NCBI GenBank assembly: GCA_949358305.1
Contig: OX442322.1
Coordinates: 1,302,001 to 1,366,000 of the forward strand
From: Strigamia acuminata
Lineage: Eukaryota; Arthropoda; Chilopoda; Geophilomorpha; Linotaeniidae
DNA length: 64,000 nt
Direction of reading: 5' to 3'
The position numbers and the translations under genes were made by a program. Position 1 is the first letter of the stretch; every line of letters starts with the position of its first letter. This document shows, piece after piece, positions 54,801 through 63,386 of the stretch. Below the pieces are notes generated by a model. The model was not told where the DNA came from and did not search any database. It saw nothing but the letters and a program-made list of their open reading frames with translations.

Positions 54801-55593
54801 CTGGAGTGCAGTCGCTCTCCTCAACTAATTTTTCATCCCAAGTCAACACAGGAGTGTCTGTTAACTCAATTGAGTTGAGAGTGGACGACAGTCCTAAATA
54901 ATCGAAAGTAATTCGATTTAACGGGGCGAGGGCCAAATTGGCTTCGTCCGATTCATAAGGAGCGGACCAATTAGGTTTATCTGCACAAGAGAACTCTTGT
55001 AAATGTGGATGCGGACTAATTTTCTGTCTGCGCATGAAATTGTGACCAAGTATCAAGCCACAAACTCGTTTTGCCAAAACGATGAAATTCATTGGTGTAA
55101 ATTCATCAGCCCATTGCACGCACAAAGTTATTTGTCCGACAGGCTTGTGTGCTACGCCTACAGCGTTAACCAACATGTTTCTGGGGGCCTCTTGCAAAAA
55201 TTCTGGCAAAGCCTGAGTTTCAGACAAGAGTTGTTCCCCAATGTAACATTGAGATGCTCCTGTATCCATGAGCGCGTTGTAGGTGAGCCCACCAATTGTG
55301 ATCTTCATTCGAGGATCATCTTTATTATTACCTAAAGTAATATTGTGCAAATTATTACCACCTATGACTCTGTTGAGTCGGCGGAGTCTACAGAATTTCT
55401 TCGTGTAGCACTTGTGTGGGAACAATGTCAGATTTTTTAATTGTTCTGTCATTTCTTGCAGATTTTCCTCTACTCCGCCACTATGACTAGTGGCTACTTC
55501 AAGACAAGTTGTGTCTACATCCATAAATAAAGATTCCGACGTAGCATTAGCCACTTCTGGGGGATGGAATAAACCTTCGTCCCCCGGATCTAG
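51826..55593 (-). CDS. pol: gypsy-2 Pol, intact to a UGA
   Basis: About 1255 codons on the minus strand, entered by -1 frameshift from gag. In order: aspartic protease LMDTGASQCYI (near 55265); reverse transcriptase with YLDDVIVY (near 54220); RNase H from TDASHEGLGAVL (near 53790) to QVADALSRAP; integrase zinc finger HPLSGHAG...CTHCAQYK (near 52880-52750); core with NMDLMGPKP, FVIIDNCTKF, VSDNGKQF and the E of NPTERANRD (52680-52390). All catalytic residues sought are present and the frame is unbroken, which fits the low LTR divergence. The stop is TGA, after which the frame remains open. Confidence 0.95.
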   Translation of the reverse strand, partial: LDPGDEGLFHPPEVANATSESLFMDVDTTCLEVATSHSGGVEENLQEMTEQLKNLTLFPHKCYTKKFCRLRRLNRVIGGNNLHNITLGNNKDDPRMKITIGGLTYNALMDTGASQCYIGEQLLSETQALPEFLQEAPRNMLVNAVGVAHKPVGQITLCVQWADEFTPMNFIVLAKRVCGLILGHNFMRRQKISPHPHLQEFSCADKPNWSAPYESDEANLALAPLNRITFDYLGLSSTLNSIELTDTPVLTWDEKLVEESDCTPEQRLALREVVKSITNVFRDQVGCTNVTQHRIKFKEGHSLPKMQYRMYNPAKRAIMTKLAAELEQDGLIEKAKGPFISHPVIVAKPDGSYRMCIDYRWLNAITEVEVIQMPSIDLLLHNTGPAKYFTSIDLVKGYYQVEMCKEDRPKTAFYTPNGPYQFVRMPFGLCNAPCTFQRLMEGILGSALQDYALVYLDDVIVYSDNWDDHLKHVRDVLERLNQANMTINKAKSRFGRTELKFLGHWIKPEGLFGDPDKISAIMKFPTPTCAKDIQRFHGMTNFFRKFVPNHGTIAAPYTRMMNEKTPFEWGDEQTEAFNKIKELLCGDNCLHKPDMTLPFVVMTDASHEGLGAVLCQDVDIFDEKKQKNISVPRPVAYASRVLRGAEKRYTTPELECLAVVWAIDRFKPYLEYGTFTLESDAEALKWLMRTPEPSGKFGRWALRIQCGNFKIVFRKGAANQVADALSRAPLTEEDIPLQDHVEPVEIKQYWPEWDGNPSVSLNRAPEKREYLASVRSYFSENSKECSEEKEGEEVQETLYSALTEVLKEVPPTRREIINAQLLDNECKRIREYLLNDKVVGIPQSEIKEWKNKVKNYCLDKKEVDGDQMIIYFNPSFEEELNDSGNGFKAVVPSSLVKRVLFACHGHPLSGHAGMSKTLEKTRLIYFWPGMSRSVRNYVKSCTHCAQYKPIQQKRHAAPYTPHNMTNPWECINMDLMGPKPAGRSQNQYIFVIIDNCTKFVEIKALTKATSANCVQELRSVTNRWGHPKKIVSDNGKQFVSDIYNEYCEMYNIRPSHTSTYHAQANPTERANRDIKTMLALYTDVHTQWPRYLDEFAFAMRNNVSAATGSSPMLLNTGRIVTLPFDPRIIKHANPFDKENPEKYVRVLLDILRRSHQEMHRRIQLNFERHRKIHEQKFKITEFEVGDLVWKQTHILSCADKNISAGFAEKRDGPWEITKVLPGGAYKLRKLADGSIEKSVNIKALYPYTPSYPIET

Positions 55594-55599
55594 TTTTTT
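55559..55599 (-). promoter_or_regulatory. gypsy-2 -1 frameshift signal: A_AAA_AAC plus hairpin
   Basis: On the minus strand gag ends TCA AAA AAC TAG, giving the slippery heptamer A_AAA_AAC (55593-55599) immediately before the stop. After 7 bases the arm GGGGGA (55580-55585) can pair with TCCCCC (55559-55564), with a further GG/CC pair inside. Pol is open in the -1 frame through this point. Confidence 0.8.
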
Positions 55600-57818
55600 G
55601 AACTAGTAGCACTTGAATCTGTCGATTCGGGCTTGATCAAAGTTTTGACCATTTCCGCCAACGAGTTGGTCAGCGAAGTTTGTAACTTAGTTTCAAAAGT
55701 ATTTAATTTCGCATCAAGTTTAGCATCTAGTGTTGCGTCCAACACTTCTTGAGTTATCCACCTATTATTAGGCCGTTTAGAGGTTGGATCCACAGTCGGG
55801 GAATCCGGTGTACTTCGTTTTTGCAACTCTTCAGAGTTGAAATTTGTACGTGGTTTTAAATCTGGACATTCTCGACGCATGTGTCCTGGTTTCTTACAGT
55901 GGTAACAAACTAATTGACCACGTCTGGTCTGATCTACTACTCCATTTATTAAATAAACGGCCTCACACTCCTCAGGTAACTCTTCCTCACAATTATTAAG
56001 TTGTTCTTGTGAATCTAAAGTTAAAGATTTAACATTGGTCTTTGGCTGAGGACGAGTGTCAGTTTTCCGAGGTGGGAAAACAACTGGATTGGAAATATTT
56101 TCCCTTGCTCCATTAGCTGTACGACTGTACAAGCCTTTATTTTTTGTTATAACGGTATAAATCTCTGTCAGAGGTAAATCCGCTATGCCTTGCGTATGCA
56201 AAAGCAAATCATTAGCAGGAGTTACACTCCCGATAAAAAGACAACCAGCCCCTTTTGCATCAAGACTGTCTTGTAATATCCATAACTGGTAATATTTATG
56301 CATAAAGTCGTAAAGACTTTCTGTTTCCAGTTGTTTCAACTTTGTTAGTTGGTTCGTCCGCTCTTGTCGAGTGGCTACAAACCGTTCTTTGAACGCCTGT
56401 TCAAATACTTCCCAAGATATGAAATCTTCTCTCCTTTCATGAAACCAACCGTGCGCTTGCTCGGTTAGATAACCGGCTACGCCTTTAACAAGCATGTCAT
56501 CGAGTGACATGTTTCGCAGGAAAGCGACATTTTTTACAATATTGAGAAAGCGTTCGCTTTCTTCTGCTTTTCCGGAGAATACAGGGATATCTGGTGGTTT
56601 CAAACAGTTAGTTTGAGGGACAGTGGCGGAACTTTTTCCTGCCTGCATCAACTTGTGCATGGTCGTGGCAATTGACGCGAGGTCATCAGCCGTCATTCCA
56701 AAGCTACTGGGGGGGCGCGAATTGTCATTTGACGATCCGCCATTGTTAGGTTGACTCGAGTTATTTTGACTTGAGCCACCATTATTGGGGTTGAAATTAT
56801 TCGACCCTCCTTGATTGGACCTACCGTGGTTACCAAAGTTCGAATGGTTATTCGAATTGCCTTGGTTCCCATAATTCGAATGATTATTAGAATTACCCTG
56901 ATTGTCAAAATTCGGACGGTTGTTCAAACTTTCTTGATTACCAAAATTCGGACGATAGTTCGAATTACCTGGCGTACCCCGATTCAAATAGTTATTTGAA
57001 TTTCCTGGAGTTCCAGTAGAAGGATTATTCGGGTTATTCGAGTTCGGAGGAACTGGGTGACCCCTTTGCATGTTAGGTGCTGGACTAGAATTGTTTGCAA
57101 ATCTAGAATTTGGGTCAAAACGACGGTTTGGACCTCTTGTCGCACCTGAATTTGGGTTCAAATTTCCAGCGAGATTCGGACAACTATTTGATCCGTTTAG
57201 AAAACTTGGATTAGGGTTGGCCATATTAGGCGGACCCAAATTCGCTCTGTTGAACGTATTCTCAAAGTTCTCTGGATTTGTAAATCCTCTTTGTTGGTTG
57301 CGAGCGAAGTTATTCGCTCGTAATCGTTGTTGGAAAGCGCGATTAAAATCTCCTGGAGTCAAATTCGACTGATCTTGACGAGGAGGTTGTGCATTTTTAT
57401 TTCTATATCTAGAAATAGGCGTTGAAGGAGTGGGACTAAAATTATTTAATCTTTGGCTGCCTGGGGAATGGGGTTGCTCCGACGTAGCACGAGGCGCGTG
57501 TACAAAATCTAACACTTCGGTCAAAGATCTAAATTGGTTTGGGTTCAAACCGTGATCCTGACAAAATAATAGACCGCCTCGGCCTAAATGAGAACCTTCA
57601 GGAATGCATTCCTCTTCTCCAGGCGGAGTAGGTTCACGTGGAGCTCTATTCTCTCCAGATGGTCCGGCTGTTTCATTTGAACCGCCATTATGGACCGCGT
57701 GGTTTCCCACTTCTTCAATTCCATTAGGAACAGGTATAAACCCGGATAGATTCATTCCACCGGTCAAACAAGTTCTTTCCTTACCACGGGTGTTCATGTG
57801 ATGCTGGTTATTGGTCAT
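55590..57818 (-). CDS. gag: gypsy-2 Gag with Asn/Gly-rich low-complexity domain
   Basis: 742 residues from ATG 57816-57818. The N-terminal third is Pro/Asn-rich. The middle (minus strand, about 57100 to 56690) is a long low-complexity domain of repeated GNSNN, NFGNQ and NYGNQ-type units, prion-like in composition. The capsid-like domain follows (for example EQAHGWFHERREDFISWEVF near 56440), and one zinc knuckle CYHCKKPGHMRREC lies near 55870-55910. A Lys/Asp-rich C-terminus leads to the frameshift site. The ORF is intact. Confidence 0.92.
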   Translation of the reverse strand: MTNNQHHMNTRGKERTCLTGGMNLSGFIPVPNGIEEVGNHAVHNGGSNETAGPSGENRAPREPTPPGEEECIPEGSHLGRGGLLFCQDHGLNPNQFRSLTEVLDFVHAPRATSEQPHSPGSQRLNNFSPTPSTPISRYRNKNAQPPRQDQSNLTPGDFNRAFQQRLRANNFARNQQRGFTNPENFENTFNRANLGPPNMANPNPSFLNGSNSCPNLAGNLNPNSGATRGPNRRFDPNSRFANNSSPAPNMQRGHPVPPNSNNPNNPSTGTPGNSNNYLNRGTPGNSNYRPNFGNQESLNNRPNFDNQGNSNNHSNYGNQGNSNNHSNFGNHGRSNQGGSNNFNPNNGGSSQNNSSQPNNGGSSNDNSRPPSSFGMTADDLASIATTMHKLMQAGKSSATVPQTNCLKPPDIPVFSGKAEESERFLNIVKNVAFLRNMSLDDMLVKGVAGYLTEQAHGWFHERREDFISWEVFEQAFKERFVATRQERTNQLTKLKQLETESLYDFMHKYYQLWILQDSLDAKGAGCLFIGSVTPANDLLLHTQGIADLPLTEIYTVITKNKGLYSRTANGARENISNPVVFPPRKTDTRPQPKTNVKSLTLDSQEQLNNCEEELPEECEAVYLINGVVDQTRRGQLVCYHCKKPGHMRRECPDLKPRTNFNSEELQKRSTPDSPTVDPTSKRPNNRWITQEVLDATLDAKLDAKLNTFETKLQTSLTNSLAEMVKTLIKPESTDSSATSSKN

Positions 57819-58923
57819 AACTAAACTTAAACCAAGAAAATTTCCTAAGTCTGAGAGATAACGATGAAGTTGCAAACGTTCAGGAGGGTCGCAAACGAAG
57901 CAGTGGTCACACTAGTTCGAAAGGAAGTATGGGTACTTCGATATACCTCTCTGATTGGTCAAGTATCAACGCTAGTCTCGCGAGAGTCCAATCTCGTCCG
58001 AGATTGGTGGAAATCATCAAGTTCGTGGAACCGTAATCTTGACAGATTCCAGTGTTATGACGTAGTCACCAAACAAAATGAATACTTTTCAAAGTATTTT
58101 TAAAATATCACCGTATTTATTAATAAATGAATGATCACCTTTATGGAATTTTTTACAGTTTTAAAACTCGTAATTTCAAAAGACGCGCCGATTCGTTTGA
58201 ATCGACGGCTTTTCTGCACAACACGGGTTGCTAGGCAACACAACAGCGAGAATTCTTCTTCGCTAAAATTCGAATGGTATTCCATTCGTAAAATTCGATT
58301 TCAATGACTTGAGATCACGATTTTTAACAAACATTTTAATGTAGATCAGGTCTGTAGAATAAGATAAACCATTTGAAATAAAATATAAATTTTAATTCCT
58401 TCGGAAAGCGTCAATTTTCTTTTTAATTTATTTAGGCAAATAAATTTAAGTTTAACTTGAAGTCTCAAGCAAAATACATATAAAAGAATATTCTAAAATT
58501 AAAACAACTGTTAAATTGATAGAATTCTTTAAGATTTCGTCAAAAAAATCAACTTTTCAAAATTAGGCCCGACCGCGTGGTTTTGTCAGATTGTCGACGA
58601 CGAAATGACGTTACCCGGGCGGAACCAACTTCAACAAGTTTGGGCAAGACTCCTATTCTCGGGGTTTGGGCCTTTAGGCCTGACCTCGTGGTAGAAATTA
58701 TTAGTTTTGTTAAAACACATAACTTCCACGACGGAAAATCGGAATAAAGTGAATTACACTTACTTTCTTGCGAGAAGTCCTAAAACAGAATAAAATATAT
58801 TAAACACAAATATAAATTTCGCTCGAAATTTATTTTACACACAAAAATCACCATAAACGTTACACTACTCGAATTTATCATAGATATGCAAAAACTTCAA
58901 ATTTATTTAAAATTTGGCAGCCT
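57819..58923 (-). other. gypsy-2 leader
   Basis: 1.1 kb untranslated leader on the minus strand with no supported ORF. Two related strings TAGGCC(C/T)GACC(G/T)CGTGG near 58565 and 58676 form a short diverged repeat. Confidence 0.7.
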
Positions 58924-58941
58924 ATCTCGGTAGAACCTCCA
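58924..58941 (-). promoter_or_regulatory. gypsy-2 primer binding site (tRNA-Gln-like)
   Basis: On the minus strand TGGAGGTTCTACCGAGAT lies two bases after the 5' LTR. It resembles the retroviral tRNA-Gln primer site with two base differences. The tRNA assignment is from memory of tRNA ends and is less certain than the position. Confidence 0.65.
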
Positions 58942-58943
58942 CT

Positions 58944-60683
58944 TGTGACGATTCTACTTTTGGGCTAATTTATTAGTCCTTTTAAGATAGATAATTCGGT
59001 TTATACAAGACGTTGCTAAGTTTAGCAACAACCTAACCGAGATAAGCTACGGAAGCCCTTACCAACATGAATATGTGATCGAATAGAAATAACTTACAGT
59101 TTTAGTGTGACTTAACATATTTATTACTAAATATTAATGATAACATAATTGGGTTCTTGACGCGTGTAAACGGGTGGCATCAACTGGTTGAGGATCCGGG
59201 CGAAGCCAGAGGGATACGGCTGACTTGCGGCATCGTCACAAATATCGCTACGGAGACGTATTTGGTCCGCAGCATCGTTTATCTAAATATGCGAAGCGTC
59301 CTTCGCATAAACAGGAATATTCGGCAGAATATTCCATAATTCAAATGAACAAAAGTAAAGTGATTAAAGAATATAACAAATGAATTGTTATATAAATATT
59401 AATTGGGCGGGGACCGTCACGACAATTGAGAGAACGTCGCGGGAGTGGTTGAGACTCCATCCGCCAGCATGCCTTACGACGACAAGATCTCGTGATCAGG
59501 CGCCGAGTATTTAATTGTGTGCTTTAACTCGCTATCGGTGGTACCAACCACCAGGTAAACATTTCTATGGACTTACCGGGTCTAAAAGATATTGCCAATA
59601 CAGGATTACCAATGCCCGAGTAATTTGTTTAACATGATATATTTTATATCATTCACGGGTTACTAACCCGGAGGGTACGATGGGGCGGGGACCGTCACGA
59701 CGGTCGAGAGAACCATCGCGGGAGGATTTGACTCCTCCATCCGCCAGCATGCCTTACGATGACGGGATCAGCAGATCGAGCACCGGGTAAAATATTAATC
59801 GGCCACTGCCGTTGGATTACCATTATCCAGGTAGTTATTTATCGCAACATCTTGAAGATATTACTCACGGGCTACCAACCCGGCGTGTCACCTGTGCATT
59901 AGGCCTTTACCGACTTTTAACGAGCGGAAGGACCAATCGTAGAAAGACGGGAACCTGCGTGGGCTGTTTACAACAACCATCCTGCAGCGGACTGTGGCCA
60001 GTTAGCTGAGGGACCTACTTTCATTTAGCAGGGTCGTACTGTATACGATTGTTATATTAAGCCACCGTACGAAGTCCTACTGTCCCGTAGAACAGCTGGC
60101 TAACGTTACGGGGCCATTTCATGCAAATGCATGTCTATTACCGGAGTTGGCCTTCCCGAAAAGGCCCTACAACAACAATAACAATAGTAATGAATACCGA
60201 TTGTGGAGAGCTGAGGTGGCCTGATGTGTCGATAAGAAAGTGAGATCAAATGATAACAACAATTCAATTACAGACATTTTACAGTTATCAAGCCAAGAGC
60301 GTAGTGGGTGAGAAAACTGATGCTTATATAGTTCTGTAGAACTACTAGATTGGCGACAGCCAATCAGCGTACGAATCGGCGGATTCGTGGGTCACTAGTC
60401 CGGACCTAATATATGACTATGTCCAGATGGGCCCAGTTGGGGTCCGGAAGGGTCCGATTGGTTCCCTTCGACAAGTAAGTAATGTGGATGTTGATTCGAT
60501 AGAATCAACATCATCAAGTAATTAATACTTAATTCGTATTGAATAAAATAGTTATATTTTATTCACCGTGTCCAAGTAATAATTTATTACGCTTTTTAGT
60601 TTCGTCGAGTTTGAATTGCGCGCGTTTGTTAAACAGCGCCATCTATTGTGAACATTGATAAATACTGATTTGTAATCATCACA
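58944..60683 (-). repeat. gypsy-2 5' LTR (right copy)
   Basis: 1740 bp, four differences from the left copy by eye (near 59291, 60049-60050 and 60124), all transitions. It carries the promoter for the minus-strand element. Confidence 0.96.
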
Positions 60684-60687
60684 AGTA

Positions 60688-60742
60688 ATTTACAATGCGT
60701 AGTTTTGCCGACACCGTCACATCCTTCAAAAACGATGAACAT
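60688..60742 (-). pseudogene. tmk: Thymidylate kinase, N-terminal part with the P-loop
   Basis: First 55 bp of the kinase gene split by gypsy-2. From ATG 60740-60742 it encodes MFIVFEGCDGVGKTTH, with the nucleotide-binding P-loop G-x4-GKT at residues 7-14, the normal start of a thymidylate kinase. The rest of the enzyme is at 32601-33151. The ATG lies only 5 bp after the stop of the upstream 396-residue gene on the same strand, which shows the tight packing typical of a virus genome. Confidence 0.88.
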
Positions 60743-60747
60743 TTTTT

Positions 60748-61938
60748 TTACTTACTTTCCTGTTTGCGTTTTTTGGGTTTATGTTGTATTGAATCGAATA
60801 CTGGATCGATTGCTGCTAGCGATGTTGAAATGAGTGACGATGTGTTTAATGTAGGTGAAGCTGATGTAAATGATGCTCTGTTTGCCGAAGATGATGTAGA
60901 AGCAAGAAATGGTTCGATTGATGCTGTTGAAGATGCAGGCAGTCTGAGTGTCGAATACGACGTGGAAGCCAGCGAGGGTTCGATCGATGATGTAAGCACT
61001 GAGCTGTCGTATTTTTTGTACACGTCAACAACGATTTCGGTAGTTACTCGCATGCAGATTATGCCCAATGGCAAGATTAACTGTTGTAGAAAATCCTTTG
61101 TTCTGGAGAAAGTTGTGATTTTTTCGGACTGGAGAATGGGATCGTTTAAACTGCCACAGTTTGCTAAATAGTCTAATTGAGCAATTTGATAGTCACGTTT
61201 TATACATATTTCGTATTGACTTTTTATTATATCAGTTAATGAATTACATGCGGATTTAAATTTAGGAATTTCGCTTATCATACTAATTGTCCCATTAAAT
61301 GATTTATAGAGTAAGCTTAACTGATATTTAGAAGGTTCATCTAAATTAATTATATTGTTAGCATTCATAATAATTCTAATAAACTTTGTAATTTCATTAT
61401 CATCAAGGCTTGTTATTTCTGCATCTTCAAAAATCTTTTTTGCAACTGGGTTTGTTCGTAATATGTATACGATTAATCGATTCAAATATTTCTTAGATTC
61501 ATCAGGTTTTGCTTCGTCGACCCTGTTTTCAGTTTGTGAATATAGTTGTGACACGAGTTCTTCCATATTACTGGAATCAGGGACAGCAGGTAGATCATCA
61601 GATCTATTATAATCATCATTATTTGTATTTAAATTACTCAATGTGTCGTTTGGCTGTGGTCTATTAACCTCTGGTATTTCGATGCTCGATTCGTCTCGAT
61701 TTATTTCACTACGATTTAAATTATTGTTGTTGTTGTAATCAGAATCATCATTATGAGCATCATTAGCTCCACTACCAATTTCAGCACTCCAATGTAATCT
61801 TGGATGGTCGTTTAACTCCAAAAAACTACTGTATGGGTTAATATTGTCACTATTAGAGCTAGCTTCCGTTGGAGGAGATGTTGGAGGAGAAATATTATTT
61901 TGTAATCTGGACATATAAAAACTATCCTGTTCCATCAT
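60748..61938 (-). CDS. Unknown virus-like protein, 396 residues, with basic C-terminus
   Basis: Intact minus-strand ORF. Residues 1-120 are Asn/Asp/Ser-rich and probably disordered. Residues about 125-300 look globular and helical (YLNRLIVYILRT, ISEIPKFKSACNSL). Residues 310-385 are Ser/Ala/Thr-rich with repeated SSIEPSLAST-type strings (two to three copies), and the end KPKKRKQESK is a good nuclear localisation signal. No family recognised. It lies between the 141-residue gene (32 bp upstream) and the kinase start (5 bp downstream), so the three were probably expressed from neighbouring promoters in the virus. Confidence 0.65.
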   Translation of the reverse strand: MMEQDSFYMSRLQNNISPPTSPPTEASSNSDNINPYSSFLELNDHPRLHWSAEIGSGANDAHNDDSDYNNNNNLNRSEINRDESSIEIPEVNRPQPNDTLSNLNTNNDDYNRSDDLPAVPDSSNMEELVSQLYSQTENRVDEAKPDESKKYLNRLIVYILRTNPVAKKIFEDAEITSLDDNEITKFIRIIMNANNIINLDEPSKYQLSLLYKSFNGTISMISEIPKFKSACNSLTDIIKSQYEICIKRDYQIAQLDYLANCGSLNDPILQSEKITTFSRTKDFLQQLILPLGIICMRVTTEIVVDVYKKYDSSVLTSSIEPSLASTSYSTLRLPASSTASIEPFLASTSSSANRASFTSASPTLNTSSLISTSLAAIDPVFDSIQHKPKKRKQESK

Positions 61939-61970
61939 TTATTATTAATAAATATATAAATGTTACTTTT

Positions 61971-62396
61971 TTAATTACTTTGATAAATGTGATTTAGTTT
62001 AACTAACTGAGAGGCCAGTAGTTCTTTACTTATACCAAGTGGTTTCTTTTTAAAAATGCTCGTTAAATCAAATTTACATTTTAAATGATCGAATAAATTG
62101 TTGTCATAAATATTTAAATTGGGTAAAAAAACTAAATCGTAAAAGTCTTGTTTGCTGAAATCCGTCCAGAAATAACTCGTTTTAAACAATAAAATAATTA
62201 ATTCGGACTGTGAAAAAGGAGGAGCATTTTTATAATATAGCATTACTCCAGGTTGATTATTTAAAATACCGCTAACAATTTTCCTTGCGGATATAAATAC
62301 AAATGATTTCTTGAACGTTTTATTGTCATATGTGTTGTTAGATGCTACCCACTTGACTCCAGAGTCCACTGACATAAAAAATTCAAAATCGGTCAT
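61971..62396 (-). CDS. Unknown virus-like protein, 141 residues
   Basis: Intact minus-strand ORF starting at ATG 62396. The product is rich in Phe, Lys, Asn and Leu, without a clear membrane segment, signal peptide or Cys motif. No family recognised. It is divergent from the Nudix gene across a 63-bp gap and is followed by the 396-residue gene. Confidence 0.6.
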   Translation of the reverse strand: MTDFEFFMSVDSGVKWVASNNTYDNKTFKKSFVFISARKIVSGILNNQPGVMLYYKNAPPFSQSELIILLFKTSYFWTDFSKQDFYDLVFLPNLNIYDNNLFDHLKCKFDLTSIFKKKPLGISKELLASQLVKLNHIYQSN

Positions 62397-62459
62397 TTTT
62401 TTTTAGATATTTAAAAAAAAACTAATCGGTACATAGTCACACATAATAGATCATATTAG
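62397..62459. promoter_or_regulatory. Shared divergent promoter region
   Basis: 63 bp, very AT-rich with a TTTTTTTTAGATATTTAAAAAAAAA core, between two genes transcribed away from each other. It must hold both start regions if the genes were active. No specific element is claimed. Confidence 0.5.
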
Positions 62460-62993
62460 ATGGATAAGGAGATATTGTCCCAAGCAACTATTCTCATTTA
62501 TAAGGGAGCGGTGTTAATGTTGGAACGTAAACAACCTTATGGTATAGCTGATAATGTTGTGACTCCCCGATTCAAAAGACCATTTACCTCGAAAGAAAAA
62601 CTTGATATTATTCAGTACCTTACTGGCAAAAGATTTTCGTTTGAAAACAAGTATGATTTTCCTAAAGGACGCGGAAAGACATTTAAACATGCTTTAAAGG
62701 AGGTAGAAGAGGAGACTGGCTATAGAATTGAACAGAGTATTATCAATTATAAAAAGGAAAATTATGGCACTGTTTCTTACCAAGGTCTGGACAACAAACA
62801 TTATAAGATAGTCCTTCATTTGATTTTTTTGTCACATCTTCCAAATAAAATACGAAAGGGCGAGACGCAAATGTTTGATCAAAAGTGGTTGGCGATTGGA
62901 AAAGTTCTGTCTATACTGACAAAGTCTAGCGATTGTAGAAATAAATATTCTAAATATTTTGACTTATTAAAAAATATTTTAAATTATATATAA
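62460..62993 (+). CDS. Nudix hydrolase, virus-like
   Basis: 177-residue intact ORF. The Nudix helix is seen at KEVEEETGY (residues 80-88), matching the R-E-U-x-E-E-x-G-U end of the Nudix box with Lys for Arg. FPKGR at 67-71 fits the start of the box, but the loop between is shorter than in the consensus and the usual first Glu is absent. Nudix enzymes cut nucleoside diphosphates linked to another group; viral ones include mRNA decapping enzymes and ADP-ribose pyrophosphatases. The N-terminal ATILIYKGAVLMLERKQ strand and the C-terminal helix complete the fold. It begins a plus-strand cluster with two membrane-protein genes 14 and 37 bp apart. Confidence 0.82.
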   Translation: MDKEILSQATILIYKGAVLMLERKQPYGIADNVVTPRFKRPFTSKEKLDIIQYLTGKRFSFENKYDFPKGRGKTFKHALKEVEEETGYRIEQSIINYKKENYGTVSYQGLDNKHYKIVLHLIFLSHLPNKIRKGETQMFDQKWLAIGKVLSILTKSSDCRNKYSKYFDLLKNILNYI

Positions 62994-63007
62994 TCTTTGT
63001 AATTAAA

Positions 63008-63349
63008 ATGCCCCCAGTTGTTGATCCAAAAACGGTAGATGATATAACTAAGTTTAAGAGTGACCCCCCTGAAGTAATAGCAGAAGATGCAACAGAAAGA
63101 AATAACCGAATTGATTTATCCGTTGTATCTATTCATTCGTTGTTGTGTTGTTCGATTTTGTGTATAATTATTATTATTTGTCATGCATTTGAAGTCACTG
63201 TAGCTATTACAATACTGTTGTCAATGATATTTATTTTAATTATATGCGTTCAATTAACACCTATACTATATCCCATTACTATTCACATCAATAATATAGT
63301 AAAAGATGCGTTGAAAAATATGAAATCACATATACAAATAGAAAAATAA
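63008..63349 (+). CDS. Small protein with two membrane segments, 113 residues
   Basis: Intact ORF 14 bp after the Nudix stop. Residues 1-38 are acidic and soluble; two hydrophobic segments lie at about 41-62 (SIHSLLCCSILCIIIIIC) and 66-92 (VAITILLSMIFILIICVQL), and a short basic tail follows. This is a hairpin membrane protein, likely of the viral envelope. No family recognised. Confidence 0.62.
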   Translation: MPPVVDPKTVDDITKFKSDPPEVIAEDATERNNRIDLSVVSIHSLLCCSILCIIIIICHAFEVTVAITILLSMIFILIICVQLTPILYPITIHINNIVKDALKNMKSHIQIEK

Positions 63350-63386
63350 AAAGTTTTTTTTGATTTGTTATTGTTTTGTTAAAAAA

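Larger units (their letters stand above)
33152..60683 (-). mobile_element. gypsy-2: minus-strand Ty3/gypsy element inserted in the thymidylate kinase gene
   Basis: LTR element with 1740-bp LTRs at 33152-34891 and 58944-60683, flanked by the 4-bp duplication AGTA (33148-33151 and 60684-60687). LTR ends are TGTGACGATT and AATCATCACA, near-perfect inverted repeats. Read on the minus strand: 5' LTR (right), primer site, leader, gag, pol with a tail, third ORF, 3' LTR (left). Gypsy-3 (37938-51118) sits between pol and the third ORF. Without it the element is about 14.3 kb, large for the group. Four LTR differences were seen by eye, so it is young. Confidence 0.96.

Noticed and set aside
60695-61171. 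158-codon plus-strand ORF
   Set aside because: It lies antisense to the kinase start and the 396-residue gene, whose frames are far better supported.
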